Source: Hortaea werneckii
Lineage: Eukaryota; Ascomycota; Dothideomycetes; Mycosphaerellales; Teratosphaeriaceae
Assembly (NCBI GenBank): GCA_037044905.1
Contig: JBAOKB010000014.1
Location: 19,989 to 83,988, forward strand
Reading direction: 5' to 3'
DNA length: 64,000 nucleotides
The position numbers and the translations under genes are program-made. Shown piece by piece: positions 43,549 through 55,080 of the stretch. Below the pieces are notes generated by a model, which was not told the origin of the DNA, made no database searches, and saw only the letters and a list, made by a program, of their open reading frames with translations. How positions within the stretch are numbered: position 1 is the first letter of the stretch; every line of letters starts with the position of its first letter.

Positions 43549-45218
43549 CTTGGCGGTGTTCTTTTCAGGTGCGGTAGAGGGTCTGATGGGGGTTTACTGT
43601 GTGCAGCGGCGTTTGGTTAGTGTGCGTGTCGTGGTGAAGAAGAAGGGCAAGCTCTCCCCGGAAAGTTTTGGAAGGTACCAGCGGTACTTCTTATGCGGGG
43701 CTCTGCCGTGCGGTGCGACGTACCAGTGATGTCAAAAGGCTGACTGGCGAGGATGCCAACGTGGAATTATCGCTGGGTGAGAGTGATGAGTGTGTGATGA
43801 GAGGGTGACGGGGTGAAAGAGGGAGGATGGAGGGAATAGCTACGCTGGCAAGACCGAGAAGAGCGGTCTCTGGGGGACTTTATTTACAGAGCCCCGCCAA
43901 CGAAGGGTCCCTGCGCGCTGCTGCTCCAAGGAGTCCAAGCTCAACGTCCGTCCGGCGCTCTCAACTGAACACGCTTTTGGCACGCTTGTTCGGCATGGGC
44001 GGTCTCGATGTTCCAGTCTCAAGGCCATGTGCCGTGGCTAGCTAGCTACTTCCCAGCATTGCACCTGATCGCTTGTCGTCCGTGAATACATGCACTATCG
44101 ATGCGGCTACACTGGCTGGGAACAAACACTCCCACTGTGCCATCATGGGGCTTCAATGCCTCCTTGAATTAGGGCAGACAGCCGGGCTGTTTGAGACGGT
44201 CGAAGCCACTATCGCCGTCACTAGCGGGCTATGGTTCGACATGATCGACCACACGTTGCTGGCGCCGTGTTCCCCGACAGCAGCGACACGGAATTGCAGC
44301 CTGTTCTCTGCCAATCTAGGAGAAACAGGCTGTACCAAAACCCATCTTTTCAAATTGTGAACCCATCTGAGTTTTCTCCTCTGCAACCGTTCCCGGCGCG
44401 AAACCGTTCCTGCCAACAATGTCGGCAGACAAGCTTTCTTCTGGAAGCTCCAGCCGCGAGTCGGCAGTGGCTGCTAGGTAGGGATCTACAGCACGCTTTC
44501 ACCCGGCGGCAACCGTATGTATACACTTCCGACAGCGCCACCCGAACCTGCCCACTGCGCGCCCACCCTTTCTCTCAAGCTTGGGCCACGAGCGTGAACT
44601 GGTTTGAACGAGATCTCCGAGCTTCGTAAAACGTGCACCCCTGAGTTTCCAGTATCACGACAGACGGTATGTGCTTCACGATTCATGAAGAGAGGACACA
44701 AAAGGACCGCAAACCCACAATTCGACCCATCGTTGCATCGGTCCCTACCAAACAAAATCGCTGATTGAGGCTGAAACCTCCGAAGTCAATCTCGGCCGCG
44801 CGCCACATCGTTGACCACGTTCCCAAGGCCGTTTGTTTCCGAAAAAGGAAGCAACGGTTCTGTCACTGCTACATCTAGTTAGGAAAATGTGGGGCCTCAA
44901 TCAACCCTTCAAGTTTCTCTAATCTTTTTGATGTCTCCTGAGTTCGTATGCGAGACGCACATGCGCCACATCTCCCATACCTATCCCGTACCCGTCCCGT
45001 CTGCCGACTCCCAGTGCTGCCCGAAGACTACTAGCTCCCCTGTCGCAGTCGTCACTACTCTCTTCCCAGAAGGAGGTGTCTTGGAGGAAGTGACCGAGAA
45101 CGCACCTATGCAAGCCTTCTCTGCGAAGATTGCATTCTACATCCCATGTCAAAGGCCTCCGCCTCGTGATCATGACGTTGTTCCTCGTAACCCTTCAAAC
45201 ATCATTGATGGCGCCCTC
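43549..45218. other. intergenic upstream of UGP1
   Basis: About 1.7 kb. A plus-strand frame from ATG 44931 (MSPEFVCETHM...) is mildly protein-like but runs antisense into the aldolase exon, so I do not call it. No RNA gene or repeat is recognised. Confidence 0.35.
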
Positions 45219-46169
45219 TCACGCATAAGGCTTAACCACATTGAGGTCCCTTACGCTGATTGTAGGCCCGCTCTCCCTGTCCACGCACCCCCTCAGGTTC
45301 TCATGAGTGTTGCGCATCACTTCCACGGCGGGCGCGTCCGCAAAAGGAATGGCTCGCGGCTTTGAGATGGTGAGCCGTAGAATACAGCCTTGGGGAAACC
45401 TCGTCGCCAGAAACTCTTCCTGTAGCAATCTCGCAGTGTGATCGGCGAGCGTTTCGAGCGTCTCAAACGAAGTAGGCTTGATAATCTGTGAATCTGCCAT
45501 GAGCAACCCTCCAAATAGTCCCTACTCGTAAAGACGCTATACGGAGATGCGACTGCGCAAAAAACATACCTCAGCGACATTCCCCTCCAACCCCGCCATC
45601 TCCTCCATCCTAGGCCATTCAACTTCTCCCTCTGACTGCACCCAGCGCGTCACATTGACCCCAAGCAGCAACGGTTGCTCCGCCTGTCGCTCATACGCAT
45701 TCACCCCAACCAACGTCATGATCTTGATCTCATCCAGCCCATACTCTCCCATCCGTCGCGTGACTTTGCCTCCATCATCGTACTCGCAAACCCGGGTCCA
45801 CACGGCCCCCTCGCCATACATCGAGGCCTTCGGCAGCGTGACGCGGAGCGCAGCGAGTTTTACGATGAATTTCCCGTCGGCCTTGCTCGCCATCGCGTGC
45901 ACGCAGTTATGGGCTTCGTCGACAAACCCCTCGACGTCCTGTCCAGCATGGTTCAGTCCGCGCAGGCGTTTGGAGAGCTCGCCGTAGTGGATCGTGCTCT
46001 GGTCCAGTTGGTCCTTGTCGGCGGCAGTCGAGAATCCGGCGCCTTGGAGGGAGACGGTGAGGGAGATGGTGGCGGGCTGTTCCTTCGGTTTCCCCCAGAC
46101 ATCAGGAGCGACGAGGCCGTGCGGGAGCTGGAGCTCTTTGACGTGGATAAGGTCGGCGTTGCGCGACAT
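45219..46169 (-). CDS. dihydroneopterin aldolase, two FolB-like domains
   Basis: Predicted folate-pathway enzyme that cleaves 7,8-dihydroneopterin to 6-hydroxymethyl-dihydropterin and glycolaldehyde. Exon 1 is 45570-46169 and exon 2 is 45219-45485, joined in phase 0; the product is 288 aa. The first FolB-like domain begins DLIHVKELQLPHGLVAPDVWG. The second begins IKIMTLVGVNAYERQAEQPLLLGV, with LVGVNAYER fitting the pterin-site region, and continues over the intron into TSFETLETLADHTARLL, then ILRLTISKPRAIPFADAP. In yeast FOL1 two such domains are fused to HPPK and DHPS; here they stand alone. It could be a paralog of FOL1 or a pterin enzyme of another kind. Confidence 0.82.
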
Positions 46170-46730
46170 TGTGGTGTCGGTGGCGGTGATACTGGTGGCG
46201 GTCTTCTCCAGGAAAGGAAGGCGCGGGGAGGGGCTTGAAACACTTCTTTAGTAGCGCAGCGGGTCCGGTCTGTGAAAAGCTGGTTCGCTAACTTTGACGG
46301 GGCTTGGAATTGGTATATACCGGCAACTTCGCTTCCTTCTTTGCAGTATCTACAGTCTAATTGTCAAAATTGTATCCTCGCTTGACCAAATGTCGAGGTG
46401 GCGCGAAGTTGCCGAACCGGCAAGTCCCGACCTCTCCATTGGGACGTGAATTCTCGAATGTGAACCGCAGAAAATTCAATACTGATTCATGCGTAGACTT
46501 CTCGTGAGGATTTACATGACATTACAGATGCTTTACTGCATATTCGCTATGCTTATCAAACACACGCGCAGCCCGTTGCTGCAAGCTAACAGAACTTTGA
46601 CTCATTCCTTTCATAACTGGACAGGATTTGGTCGTTTCCCCGGGTGATAGTGGGATGATAACTAATAAACTCGGACGAACAAGTACAGATACAGGGTCTT
46701 CGTAGTCCGGCGCTTCACGTGGCAACGATC
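46170..46730. other. intergenic between aldolase start and STI1 stop
   Basis: About 560 bp: aldolase promoter and STI1 3' UTR. Nothing further recognised. Confidence 0.35.
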
Positions 46731-48607
46731 TTACCTCCCCATCCTGATGACACCGGCAGCCATCAGCTTCTGGATCTTGCTGCGGACACCAGCGTCCTTC
46801 ATGTGCTCTTGCAGTGCCTGCAAATCAAAAGGTTAGCAATTTTGGAAAAGAGTAATTTCACGGCTTGGGAACTCGAGACATACCTTTGGATCGCTCTTGG
46901 CCTGCTGCAAAATGCTCTGCATGACCGGGTCTTGCAGGATGGCCATGATGTCCGGGTCGCGCTGGATACGCTCCTGAGCCTGCTCGTCGGTCTCGCCCTC
47001 GCGCGCCTCATACTGCGCTTGAAGTGCCTTCTGGCTCTGAGCTTCAATCTCACGGGTGTTCTTGCCCTCCTTGTCGTGGGCCATGGCTTCGCTGCAGACG
47101 TCAATACACTTGTTGAACTCCTTCATGGCGTGGAGTGCCTGGGCCTTCCTCAGGTATGCACGGATGAAGTCGGGCTGTGTAGACGTTAGCATCGCGTTTT
47201 CTTAGCGTGAAGATAGGAGAATGCACTCACGTCTCTCTTGATGGCCTCGTCGCAATCTGCTACAGCACCCGGGAACGTCAGAAGCTTAATTAAGCATGCC
47301 GCACGGTTGCTGTAGCCTCTTGGATCCTCTGGTGCACGCTTGACCATTTCAGAGTAAGCATCGAAAGCCGCCGGCCAGTCTGCATCCTTGAACTTCTGGT
47401 TGCCGAGCTCGCGGGCCTCCTCTGCTTTCTGCGGGTCGATGTAGGCGTTCTTCTCGGCCGTAATCTTCGCCTTTTCTGCAGCGCGCAGCTTGGTCAGAAT
47501 GTCTGGAGTACGGTGCTCGGTTAGAGAGCGCTGGTAGTACTCGACAGCATTGGTAAGGTCATTCATCTTCTCGTATGCGGATCCCATACGGCCGAACGCC
47601 TTGGCGATCAGCTTGAAGTCGGCAAGCACCTCGCGACCGTGCTCAATAGCCTGCTTGCAATCCTCCAGACATGCTTGGTAGTCGCCCTTTTCGAAATTTG
47701 CGGCAGAGCGGTTTGTGAGGTATGTGATGTCCTTGTGAATCTCCCATGCCTTTGTGTAATGCGAGATGGCCTCATCGAACTGTCGCTTCTTGTAGCATGC
47801 AGTACCCTCAGCCTTCTCCTTGTCTGCCTCCTCCTTTGCCTTCTTCTTCGCAATGCTCTCTTCGTCCTCCGGCTCGGGTTCTGGCTCGGGCTCAGGTGCC
47901 CTCTTTGGCTCCTCCTTCGGCCTTGAGTCGGGCATGGGCACGTCCTCCTCTTTGTCATTCTGCTCTCTGAACTTTTGAGCATCCCTGTCCGCATCATCCG
48001 TCGCGCCCATTTGCATGTCAATACCCAACAGCACACTCATGACCTGCAAGAAACGGGGGTCGCCCATCATTTCTTGGTTCATGGCGTTGGGGTTGTTCTT
48101 CAAGCTCTGCAGCTTCTGCATAAATTGAGAATCACCTAGATAACCGGCAGTCTTCGGGTTCGCTGCGAGCTTCTGAATCATCTGGGGGTCGTTGAACATG
48201 CTGCCCAGTCCACCTGAAGGGTCACCAGCAAGGCCATCAGCCTTTGCCTCGGCGTCAATGGCTCGCCGTACAGACTCCAGCCCAGACTTTGCTTGAGCGT
48301 TGCTCGGGTCTAGCTGCAGTGCGTGCTCAAAAGCGTCCACGGCGCTCACGAGGTCGCCTGTGCCGTGCAGTGCTGCACCTTTCCTTCCCCAGCCCTTGGC
48401 CCAGTCCGCCTTGAGCTCGGTCGTCTTGTTCGCATCTTCGAGGGCCTTGTCGAATTGCTTGAGCGAGGCATAGGCGCCCGATCGGTTGGAGTAAAGGACG
48501 TGGTTCGTCGGCTCGGCTTCGATCGCTTGGCTAAATTTCTCTGCAGCGCCTTTGAAGTCTTTGGCTGCGAACAGCTTGTTGCCTTCCGCCTTGAGTGCGT
48601 CGGCCAT
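46731..48607 (-). CDS. STI1: Hsp70-Hsp90 organising co-chaperone Sti1/Hop
   Basis: Bridges Hsp70 and Hsp90 and delivers client proteins. Exons are 47231-48607, 46884-47174 and 46731-46817, all in phase 0, giving 584 aa, the usual fungal length. The frame reads upstream to a TTG at 48631, but the ATG at 48607 (MADALKAEGNKLFAAKDF) is the family start. Order: TPR1 (about 4-105); DP1 with SMFNDPQMIQKLAANPKT; an acidic Glu/Pro/Lys linker; TPR2A (GTACYKKRQFDEAISHYTKA); TPR2B (ARELGNQKFKDADWPAAFDAY); and DP2 ending in ILQDPVMQSILQQAKSDP and IRMGR. A perfect three-unit heat-shock element lies about 150 bp upstream. Conserved TPR carboxylate-clamp positions look intact. Confidence 0.95.
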
Positions 48608-49348
48608 GATTGTAGTGGGTTGTGGAAACAATCAGACGATGTAAGATTTGTTTTTGCTGTACAATTGGAGCACAATCATTCAATAGAAAACCGGTAGGTA
48701 CAGTGACTGCGGAGAAGGGATCGTCAAGGACGTTTGTATGTTTCGTCTGGCCAGTGAAGCTTCCAGAATCGCAGCTGCATGCACGGACTGAGCAACCTCG
48801 AGCAGCCGGAAACTGGAGCTCTCCACACTATGCCAACCTGAGGCAACTTCACAAGTCTTCCCATTTCCAAGGTTGTTCTTCTGTCACTGATCTTGAATCA
48901 ATCTTTCTGAGACCGCACACAGATTTCGTGCTTCTCATTGGTCTTGTGGGGGGAATCAAGACCTTACGCATCATTACATGGAATAGACGTCAACGACATA
49001 GCCGGGCCGCAGTCTTGGTCCTCAGCCGCAGATATGATCGCAAGAACTTCAAGTAACCCCAAACGCTGCATTGAATCATCTAGAGCTTTCCGAATCGAGC
49101 AGGAATGCTTTCGTGAAGATCAAAGTTTTTCTTGGATGCTATCGGCGTTTGGACCTCATGATCCATGCTAGAGCCGCCAAGTGTGCTTTTAAAGACCATT
49201 TGTCTGTTCTGCCTAAACGGCATTATGGAGCAGGAGAGCAGTACAAGCATTCACGTGAACAGCATCCCAACGATCTCGACGTGGATTGACTCCATGTTGC
49301 TTCGTGTGTTCCACTTCTGGACATCGAAGTGTGCAGAATCGCTTCATC
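48608..49348. other. STI1 promoter and 3' flank of MDR gene
   Basis: About 740 bp. Apart from the heat-shock element no feature is recognised. Plus ORFs near 48938-49289 lack domains. Confidence 0.35.
48756..48768. promoter_or_regulatory. heat-shock element upstream of STI1
   Basis: GAAgcTTCcaGAA fits the Hsf1 consensus of three alternating GAA units at 2-nt spacing with no mismatch. It lies about 150 bp before the STI1 ATG. STI1 is a classic Hsf1 target in yeast, so the placement makes sense. Confidence 0.75.
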
Positions 49349-50479
49349 TCATGGCACCTCTACCACCAACTTGGTTGCCGAAACCCCCTTTAGCATTCTG
49401 TTGCAAGCTTCCTGGCAATGCTCCAGTCCCTTGCCCACCACCTCCGGCCTAGGCAAGCACTTCATCAGACCTTTGTTTAAAGCAGGTCCGAGCCAGTCGT
49501 CGATGAGAGCAAAACGAACGCGTTCGTTGGTATTGAGCCATTCGTCACCTAGACATCGTCAGTTCACCTTTCAGTTGCAGTAAGTATGAGGGGATCACTT
49601 ACAATGAGAAACAACGACATCCTGAGGGATAGTAGCAAATGCATCTCCTGCCATCTGTTTTGCCTGATCCTCGCCTGCGAACACCGTCACGAACTTCTTC
49701 GCACCTCCTAGCTCGCTGGCAAGCTTTCCACACTTGATGAGCGCATCAGCTGGCATAACACACCCAAACACGCCAACGACCTCCTTACCCTTTAATTCCG
49801 CAAGGACCTCCTCCACCACCTCTTCGCTCCTATGATCGAAAACATAATCTGCACCTGCACCCTTACAAAACTCCGTATTCTGCTTACTGCACGTCGTAGC
49901 AACTTCATAACCAGCCGCCTTGGCCAGCTGGATCGCACAGCTCCCTACACTCGAGCTGCCGCCCCAAATCAGTACAATCTTTCCAAATCTCACAGGCTCC
50001 AGTTCAGGAAGCGCAAGCCCCAGCTTCGTGGCAGAGAAAAGCCCAATCGCAGCCGTACTGCACCCCAAGGGCAACACGCACGCCTCTCTATACTCCACCT
50101 GATCCGGGATCTTCACAGTCACGGTCGCTTTCGCAGCGACAAATGTCTGGAACGTGCCCCAGTTATCCCTTTTCGGCCCCTGCGGATCGAAGACGCTGGG
50201 TGCGCAGGCAGCGAGGACACGGTCGCCAGGTTGGAATCTTGTGACGTCTTGCCCGGTCTTGACGATCTCGCCTGCGCAGTCGCAGCCGATGACTGCGGGA
50301 TAGTCGTCGATGATCATGCCGGTGTGCTGTATGATGGCGTCTGCGGGGTTGATGGCTACGGCATGGACGCGGATCAGGACTTCTGTTGGGGTTATTTCCG
50401 GGATCGAAGTCTCGGATACAGAGAAGTTGGCGCCCTTGGAAGGGATTATAGCAGCTTTGTTGGTTTGAGTAGCAGCCAT
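49349..50479 (-). CDS. MDR-family zinc-type alcohol dehydrogenase-like oxidoreductase
   Basis: Medium-chain dehydrogenase/reductase, probably NADPH-dependent. Exon 1 is 49603-50479 and exon 2 is 49349-49548; the product is 358 aa. The GroES-like N-domain has VLIRVHAVAINPADAI and YPAVIGCDCAGEIVKTG. The Rossmann part opens with IVLIWGGSSSVGSCAIQLAK (GxSSxVG), and the C-terminus has GKGLEHCQEACNRMLKG-type sequence. The structural-zinc Cys quartet is missing, as in enoyl reductase and ToxD-like members, which are common in fungi both inside and outside polyketide clusters. No polyketide gene is nearby, so a stand-alone role is likelier. Confidence 0.87.
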
Positions 50480-51301
50480 GACGACGGGAATGGAGGGTTT
50501 TGTGGGAAGGCTACGGCGACGAGGTAGTCAAGTGGCAATGCAGCTCAGATGATCCGTAGATTGCTTAAGAAGACGTGACGTTCCGCACGATTCATTTTGA
50601 AGTTTGAGATGTGCCTGCTGTTTATGCGGCATAACGATCCTTCATCGTCAGTCAACGCAGGTAAGACGGAGTTTGGACTTCTTTTCGCCGGACTCTCCCT
50701 CCTTCCCCCCTTCCTGGACGCTCTTCGGCTTTAAGCGCTGACCCAAGCCTCCCATTGCGACAGCAGGACCCAGTGTGTGAGCATTGGTGAACCCAATGAC
50801 GGTAGATCTCCCGCAAGGAAGCTGCGCAGCGTTGGACCGGAGGAATTCATCTACCCGAATCCCAAAGAGAGAGCCCCGAAGCAGACAAAGGCCGGTAAAC
50901 CCGCTTATCTGCGCATCACTTGAATGGATCGCACCTAGATTGTATTTCTGCAGACGGGAGCTGAAAGGAGTCTCCCACAGTAGCTTTGTACATTTAATGA
51001 GTTTACGAACTGTACAGGTACATACACAAACCAATTCCCCCCGCTCCAGCGCGTCCAAGATGGTATCTTTTCCCTTCGAAACACTTGCTCCTGCGATCGC
51101 CATTGGTAAACGCCGTTTAACTTACATTTGCGGTTTGAGGCAGATGCGCTCAACCTCATCCATACATCCCACATCTCCCTAATCCATATACTCGTCACAT
51201 CTTCGAGCTTTCATCAGACTGTCGGGCGCTGCTCTCCAACCCAGGGAAGTGGGAACGGTAGGAGCATAAAGATTCCGAACCCCTCCATCCCTATCGCCCC
51301 T
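50480..51301. other. intergenic between MDR and DUF3405 genes
   Basis: About 820 bp. A minus ORF from ATG 51103 to 50648 (MAIAGASVSKGKD..., 151 codons) is possible but shows no domain, and its middle could equally be an intron (gtttgtg...tttcag). I leave it uncalled. Confidence 0.3.
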
Positions 51302-53431
51302 TCAATCCACCGGCCCATCCTCATGCTTAATAGGATGATGCAACATCCCCCTCAAACACATCCTCCCCGACCCTTCCTCCTCCTCTCGCCTCCCGCCCTC
51401 CTTATTCTCCGCCTGTCCCAACCACCTCCGCCACAATGCGCCCGAGAACCCGGAATTATAGTAAAAACTCGAGCCGATGAAATTGTTCTCGCCCCACCCA
51501 AACGGACTCTCCCAGATTTCCCGCGGGTAGTTGAACCGCTGGTTCATATCGCCGACGTCCCAGTCGCGGTCGAAGTAGACCGGGTGCGGGACGTAGACGG
51601 CCTTGAGGCCGTGGTGGAAGGCGACCGACGGCGGCCACATCTCCGGGAACATGGTGTGCTTCTTCTGCCAGACTTCGTCGTGCATGGTCTGCAGCAGACG
51701 GCGGGAGAGCCGTGCTACAGTGATAATAGCTGCGCGGCGTGGTGGCACGGGCAGCGACCGGTTGTAGCCCGTTACGTCCCACGAGAAGACCCAGTTGGTC
51801 AGGGACGGGTCGAAGAGGGGGTTGAAGACTATAAGGTCCGCGTCTTCGCCGACGCCCCATTGGTAGTCGTCTTCTTCCCATGTGGTCGGGGGCTCGGTGC
51901 CGTTGGGGCTCGGGAGCATGCCTGTGTGAGGGAAGTTTTGGACCGGGCCCCAAATCGGTATCGGTCCGCTCTTTTCGACGTCGTTCTCGGAGATGTCGCG
52001 TTCGATTGTTTCCTGCTCGACGAAGGCGGTGAAGTTCTTCCAATCACCGTGGTACTCGGGGATCCAGAATCGTTTGCCCCTCTCCCATAGCCCTTTGCGG
52101 GGCTGCTTGCGGGCCCAATTTGCGGCTTTGGTGTTTAATTCGTAATAGTGGCCCGAATATCGAAGGTCCATCTCCCAGTTCCAGAAGAATTCGTATTCGG
52201 GGTGCTGCTGTGCGAACCATTGCAAAGGGAAATGCGCAGAGCGATAGACGCCGTGGAGATTGCTGCCGGCCATGTTGGCAAAGTTGTCCGGAAAGGGCTC
52301 AGGGTAGTACATTTCCATTTGCTTTTCGGACCAGAGAGTGGTCATGTTCCAAAACTCGCGAGGAACGTTCTGTTGGAGTGTCTCCTGATACAGCTCCTTG
52401 CTGGCCCAAATAGGTATGCTATTGTCCTTGACGTGCAATAAAAGGTGTACGTCGTACTCTCCACCGCTTTTCAAGGCCAACTCGTTGATCATGGCGCGCA
52501 TGGTAAGGAGCTGATATTCGGTGTATTTGAATCCAACCCATGTCCTGAGCACATACGCTTGTCTTGGCAGTGGATTCTTTCCCTCGAATCGCTGTTTGTT
52601 CTTCTCATAGCATCTCTTCTGCGCCATGCCCCAATCCACCTTGCTGTAGTTCAAATACCCCGTCTGCTTGAACACCTTCTCGGAGCCCGCATTCTCTGAC
52701 TTGAGACCCGGTCCAAGCCCTCCATGTGCTTCGTCATATCCGTAACCGTAAGGCCCTAATCTCCCGAATCGCTCGAAACACATGTTCTGCTCTAGGCCAA
52801 GCTCGCCGTAAGAGCCGTAGAAGGGTAGAGTCATGTTCTGCGGCAGACCGGGATAGGCGTAGATATCCGGCGCTGCCATTGTCTCCGCATCATCCAGATA
52901 GCACTTCTTCACCTGTTTATAATCTCCTTGCAGACTTTCGTAAGGGTTATACTGAACGGGATCTAAAGGCGGATCTTTGGGCAGTCTCGCGATGTCCTTC
53001 GCGGACAGCTGCTCTGCTGGCGAGCTGTGATTCCACCGATTCTCAGGAGTATATTCGCTAGACGGCACCAGGGTCCGCAGGCCATTGTAGAACCCATTCA
53101 GGCGGCTGTAGTGCTGCCAACTATATGCCACCTCTTCTCCCCCTCCCCCTCCTCTCTTCCCGCCTGGCTTTCTATGCTTCCTGACCTGGTGATAGCCACC
53201 CCCGCCCAGCAAGCTCAGCACCACGAAGCCTATAAGGAAGTAGAAGACCAGTCTCAGCACTGTTGTCCGCCGGCTCCAGATCTTGTTCAAGCTCCCGCTG
53301 TCGCTGGCGGTCGACCATCTTTCGCGATACCTCTGCAAGTGGAAAGGCGAGTCCTTGGGCAGCTGCTGATAGGTGAAGCCTCGATTGTGTAGCCACCTTA
53401 GCGGGTTGAGCTGGCTGAGGCGCGGCAGCAT
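51302..53431 (-). CDS. DUF3405 family type II membrane protein
   Basis: Single-exon 709-aa protein. A cytosolic N-terminus of about 58 residues is followed by one transmembrane segment near 59-77 (LRLVFYFLIGFVVLSLLGGGG) and a large probably lumenal domain with several NxS/T sites. The conserved fungal DUF3405 core is present: RTWVGFKYTEYQLLTMRAMINEL, YEFFWNWEMDLRYSGHYYEL, DLIVFNPLFDP and FPEMWPPSVAFHHGLKAVYVPHP. The EMDLR acidic motif and type II topology suggest a Golgi glycosyltransferase-like enzyme, but no activity is established for the family as far as I know. The C-terminal 45 residues are basic/acidic low complexity. Confidence 0.88.
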   Translation of the reverse strand: MLPRLSQLNPLRWLHNRGFTYQQLPKDSPFHLQRYRERWSTASDSGSLNKIWSRRTTVLRLVFYFLIGFVVLSLLGGGGYHQVRKHRKPGGKRGGGGGEEVAYSWQHYSRLNGFYNGLRTLVPSSEYTPENRWNHSSPAEQLSAKDIARLPKDPPLDPVQYNPYESLQGDYKQVKKCYLDDAETMAAPDIYAYPGLPQNMTLPFYGSYGELGLEQNMCFERFGRLGPYGYGYDEAHGGLGPGLKSENAGSEKVFKQTGYLNYSKVDWGMAQKRCYEKNKQRFEGKNPLPRQAYVLRTWVGFKYTEYQLLTMRAMINELALKSGGEYDVHLLLHVKDNSIPIWASKELYQETLQQNVPREFWNMTTLWSEKQMEMYYPEPFPDNFANMAGSNLHGVYRSAHFPLQWFAQQHPEYEFFWNWEMDLRYSGHYYELNTKAANWARKQPRKGLWERGKRFWIPEYHGDWKNFTAFVEQETIERDISENDVEKSGPIPIWGPVQNFPHTGMLPSPNGTEPPTTWEEDDYQWGVGEDADLIVFNPLFDPSLTNWVFSWDVTGYNRSLPVPPRRAAIITVARLSRRLLQTMHDEVWQKKHTMFPEMWPPSVAFHHGLKAVYVPHPVYFDRDWDVGDMNQRFNYPREIWESPFGWGENNFIGSSFYYNSGFSGALWRRWLGQAENKEGGRREEEEGSGRMCLRGMLHHPIKHEDGPVD

Positions 53432-54599
53432 GGCTGACTCTGCCTATTTCGGTCTCGGTCTCCGCCTCAGACGCAAGGGATGGGCTATAGGACCATAACG
53501 CCCATGTCGCACCGTAACGCCGCAAGTTAGCAATCAACCGCAATAGTCCAGCTGCTATGTCCCTGTCAGCTCGGTTGGCACAGTCAGGTAACTGGTCTCA
53601 ATTTTCCACCAGTCCCATGACCTTGGGCAAGTACCTACATGCCTTAATTAAGGTAATCTTCGTTCGCGCTGCCGCGCAATCCCGTCGCTTCAGCACGAGC
53701 GCGACCCGCGACTTTTCCTTTCCCCCGCCCTAAGTCCGTCTGACGCGCGCCCCGGCCGCTCGGGTTGACGACGACGGTCAACAGCCTAACGCCACCAGTG
53801 CCAATGTCTTACAGTAGCTGTCACTCACATATCAGGTGTGCTTCCCATTGCTCCTACATTTCTACTACCGGGCTTGGCAGCTACAGAGTGCTGCCGTCGG
53901 CATCAAATCAACTGCGACCCAACCGAACGGTTTGTTATACGCAGACTCGCCGCCATTGTGATCGGTGTGGGAATACTGTAGCACGTGAAGGGGGACTTAC
54001 TTAGCCATGAGCATGTGCCAGCTGCATAGTAGGAGGTACCTTTCCGAGTACTCTAGGTGCGCCTTGCAGGCTGATTGTCCATCCTATATAGCATTCCTTT
54101 GCTCTCTTCCATCTTCTACACCGTGCTGTCTCCATCGATAATACAAAGAACCAGCTCAATGGTTCCTGGCCTCTGATTCCATGGCAGAGCTTTCAGAGCT
54201 TCGATCCTTATAGGCCGAAGGTACAGAACTGTCATGCCAATCATTCACCTCCAAGGCCCTTTCTGCGGCTTAGAGCACCTTTCCGATCACATTATCCCGC
54301 CTACGTTGAACTCCTATATGCCATTGCCTCTATCGCCTATAATGCGGCCGTGTCCCCGCTTCCTTTGACGCTCAATGCGATCATATGTATCACATGGGCT
54401 CAGCATTTCATCATGTGTCCCGAGACCCCTCAATTGGCACTGGAGGTACAAGATAGGTGTACTCCGAGCCGTCATGACGAGAAACCCATTCCCATCCCCC
54501 AGCTGAGAAGAGCGTTTCCAAGAGCCTGCTTGAATCAATAACACTTCGAATCGAAAAGTCAATCATCCCCCGAAACCACCACTAGCCTCAATCGCCACC
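53432..54599. other. divergent intergenic region
   Basis: About 1.2 kb between the DUF3405 gene and the small hydrophilic gene. Only short ORFs without features are present. Confidence 0.35.
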
Positions 54600-55080
54600 A
54601 TGTCTTCCGGCGCCTCCGGCAGCGACGAGAAGATCTCCGCCTCCAAAGTACGTCGCCTAACATCCCATCCCTACCCACAACTCCCTTCCAACCTCCCTTG
54701 CCGGACCCTCCCCTTCTAACCCCCAGTGCCTTCCGCACACACAGATCCAACCCCTCGACTCCGAGCAAAAATTCAACACCACCCACGACCTCTCCTCGCG
54801 CGGCGCGACCGGCTCCGACCGCAACATCGACCAGGCCCGCCTGGACCCTACAGCTGGCAACCGGGGCCAATACCAACACCCGGAGCCGCACGCCGAAGGC
54901 GGTGGTTCGGTCGGTAGGGACGAGACGATCCAGGCGGCGAAGGTGGATCCGTTGGTTAGTCAGGCCCAGAGCGGGGAGACGGCGAGGACGGCTACGAGGA
55001 AGAATCCGGGGTTGGATGATGAGGTTGTGGATGCTGGACGGGTTGCGCCGATGGGGGAGGTGAGGGAGGAGATGGGGTAG
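54600..55080 (+). CDS. small hydrophilic disordered protein
   Basis: Two exons, 54600-54647 and 54745-55080, joined in phase 0 (gtacgt...cacacag), give 127 aa. It begins MSSGASGSDEKISASK and is entirely polar, Gly-, Asp- and Gln-rich, with no Cys or Trp, no membrane segment and a charged end (MGEVREEMG). The composition is like stress-related hydrophilins, although none of their repeat motifs is present. A tccaccatg-like context precedes the start (tcgccaccatgt), which supports it. Other frames of exon 2 are also open but give Arg-rich nonsense. Function unknown. Confidence 0.65.

Noticed and set aside
43166..43729. 187-codon plus-strand frame
   Set aside because: Lies across the UGP1 first exon and intron on the opposite strand, with no protein-like blocks.
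44931..45365. Plus-strand frame MSPEFVCETHM...
   Set aside because: Mildly protein-like, but its end is antisense to the aldolase exon and no splice signals or domain support it.
54698..55063. Arg-rich 121-codon frame over the small hydrophilic gene
   Set aside because: Same strand but another frame of exon 2; the spliced frame has a proper start and balanced composition.
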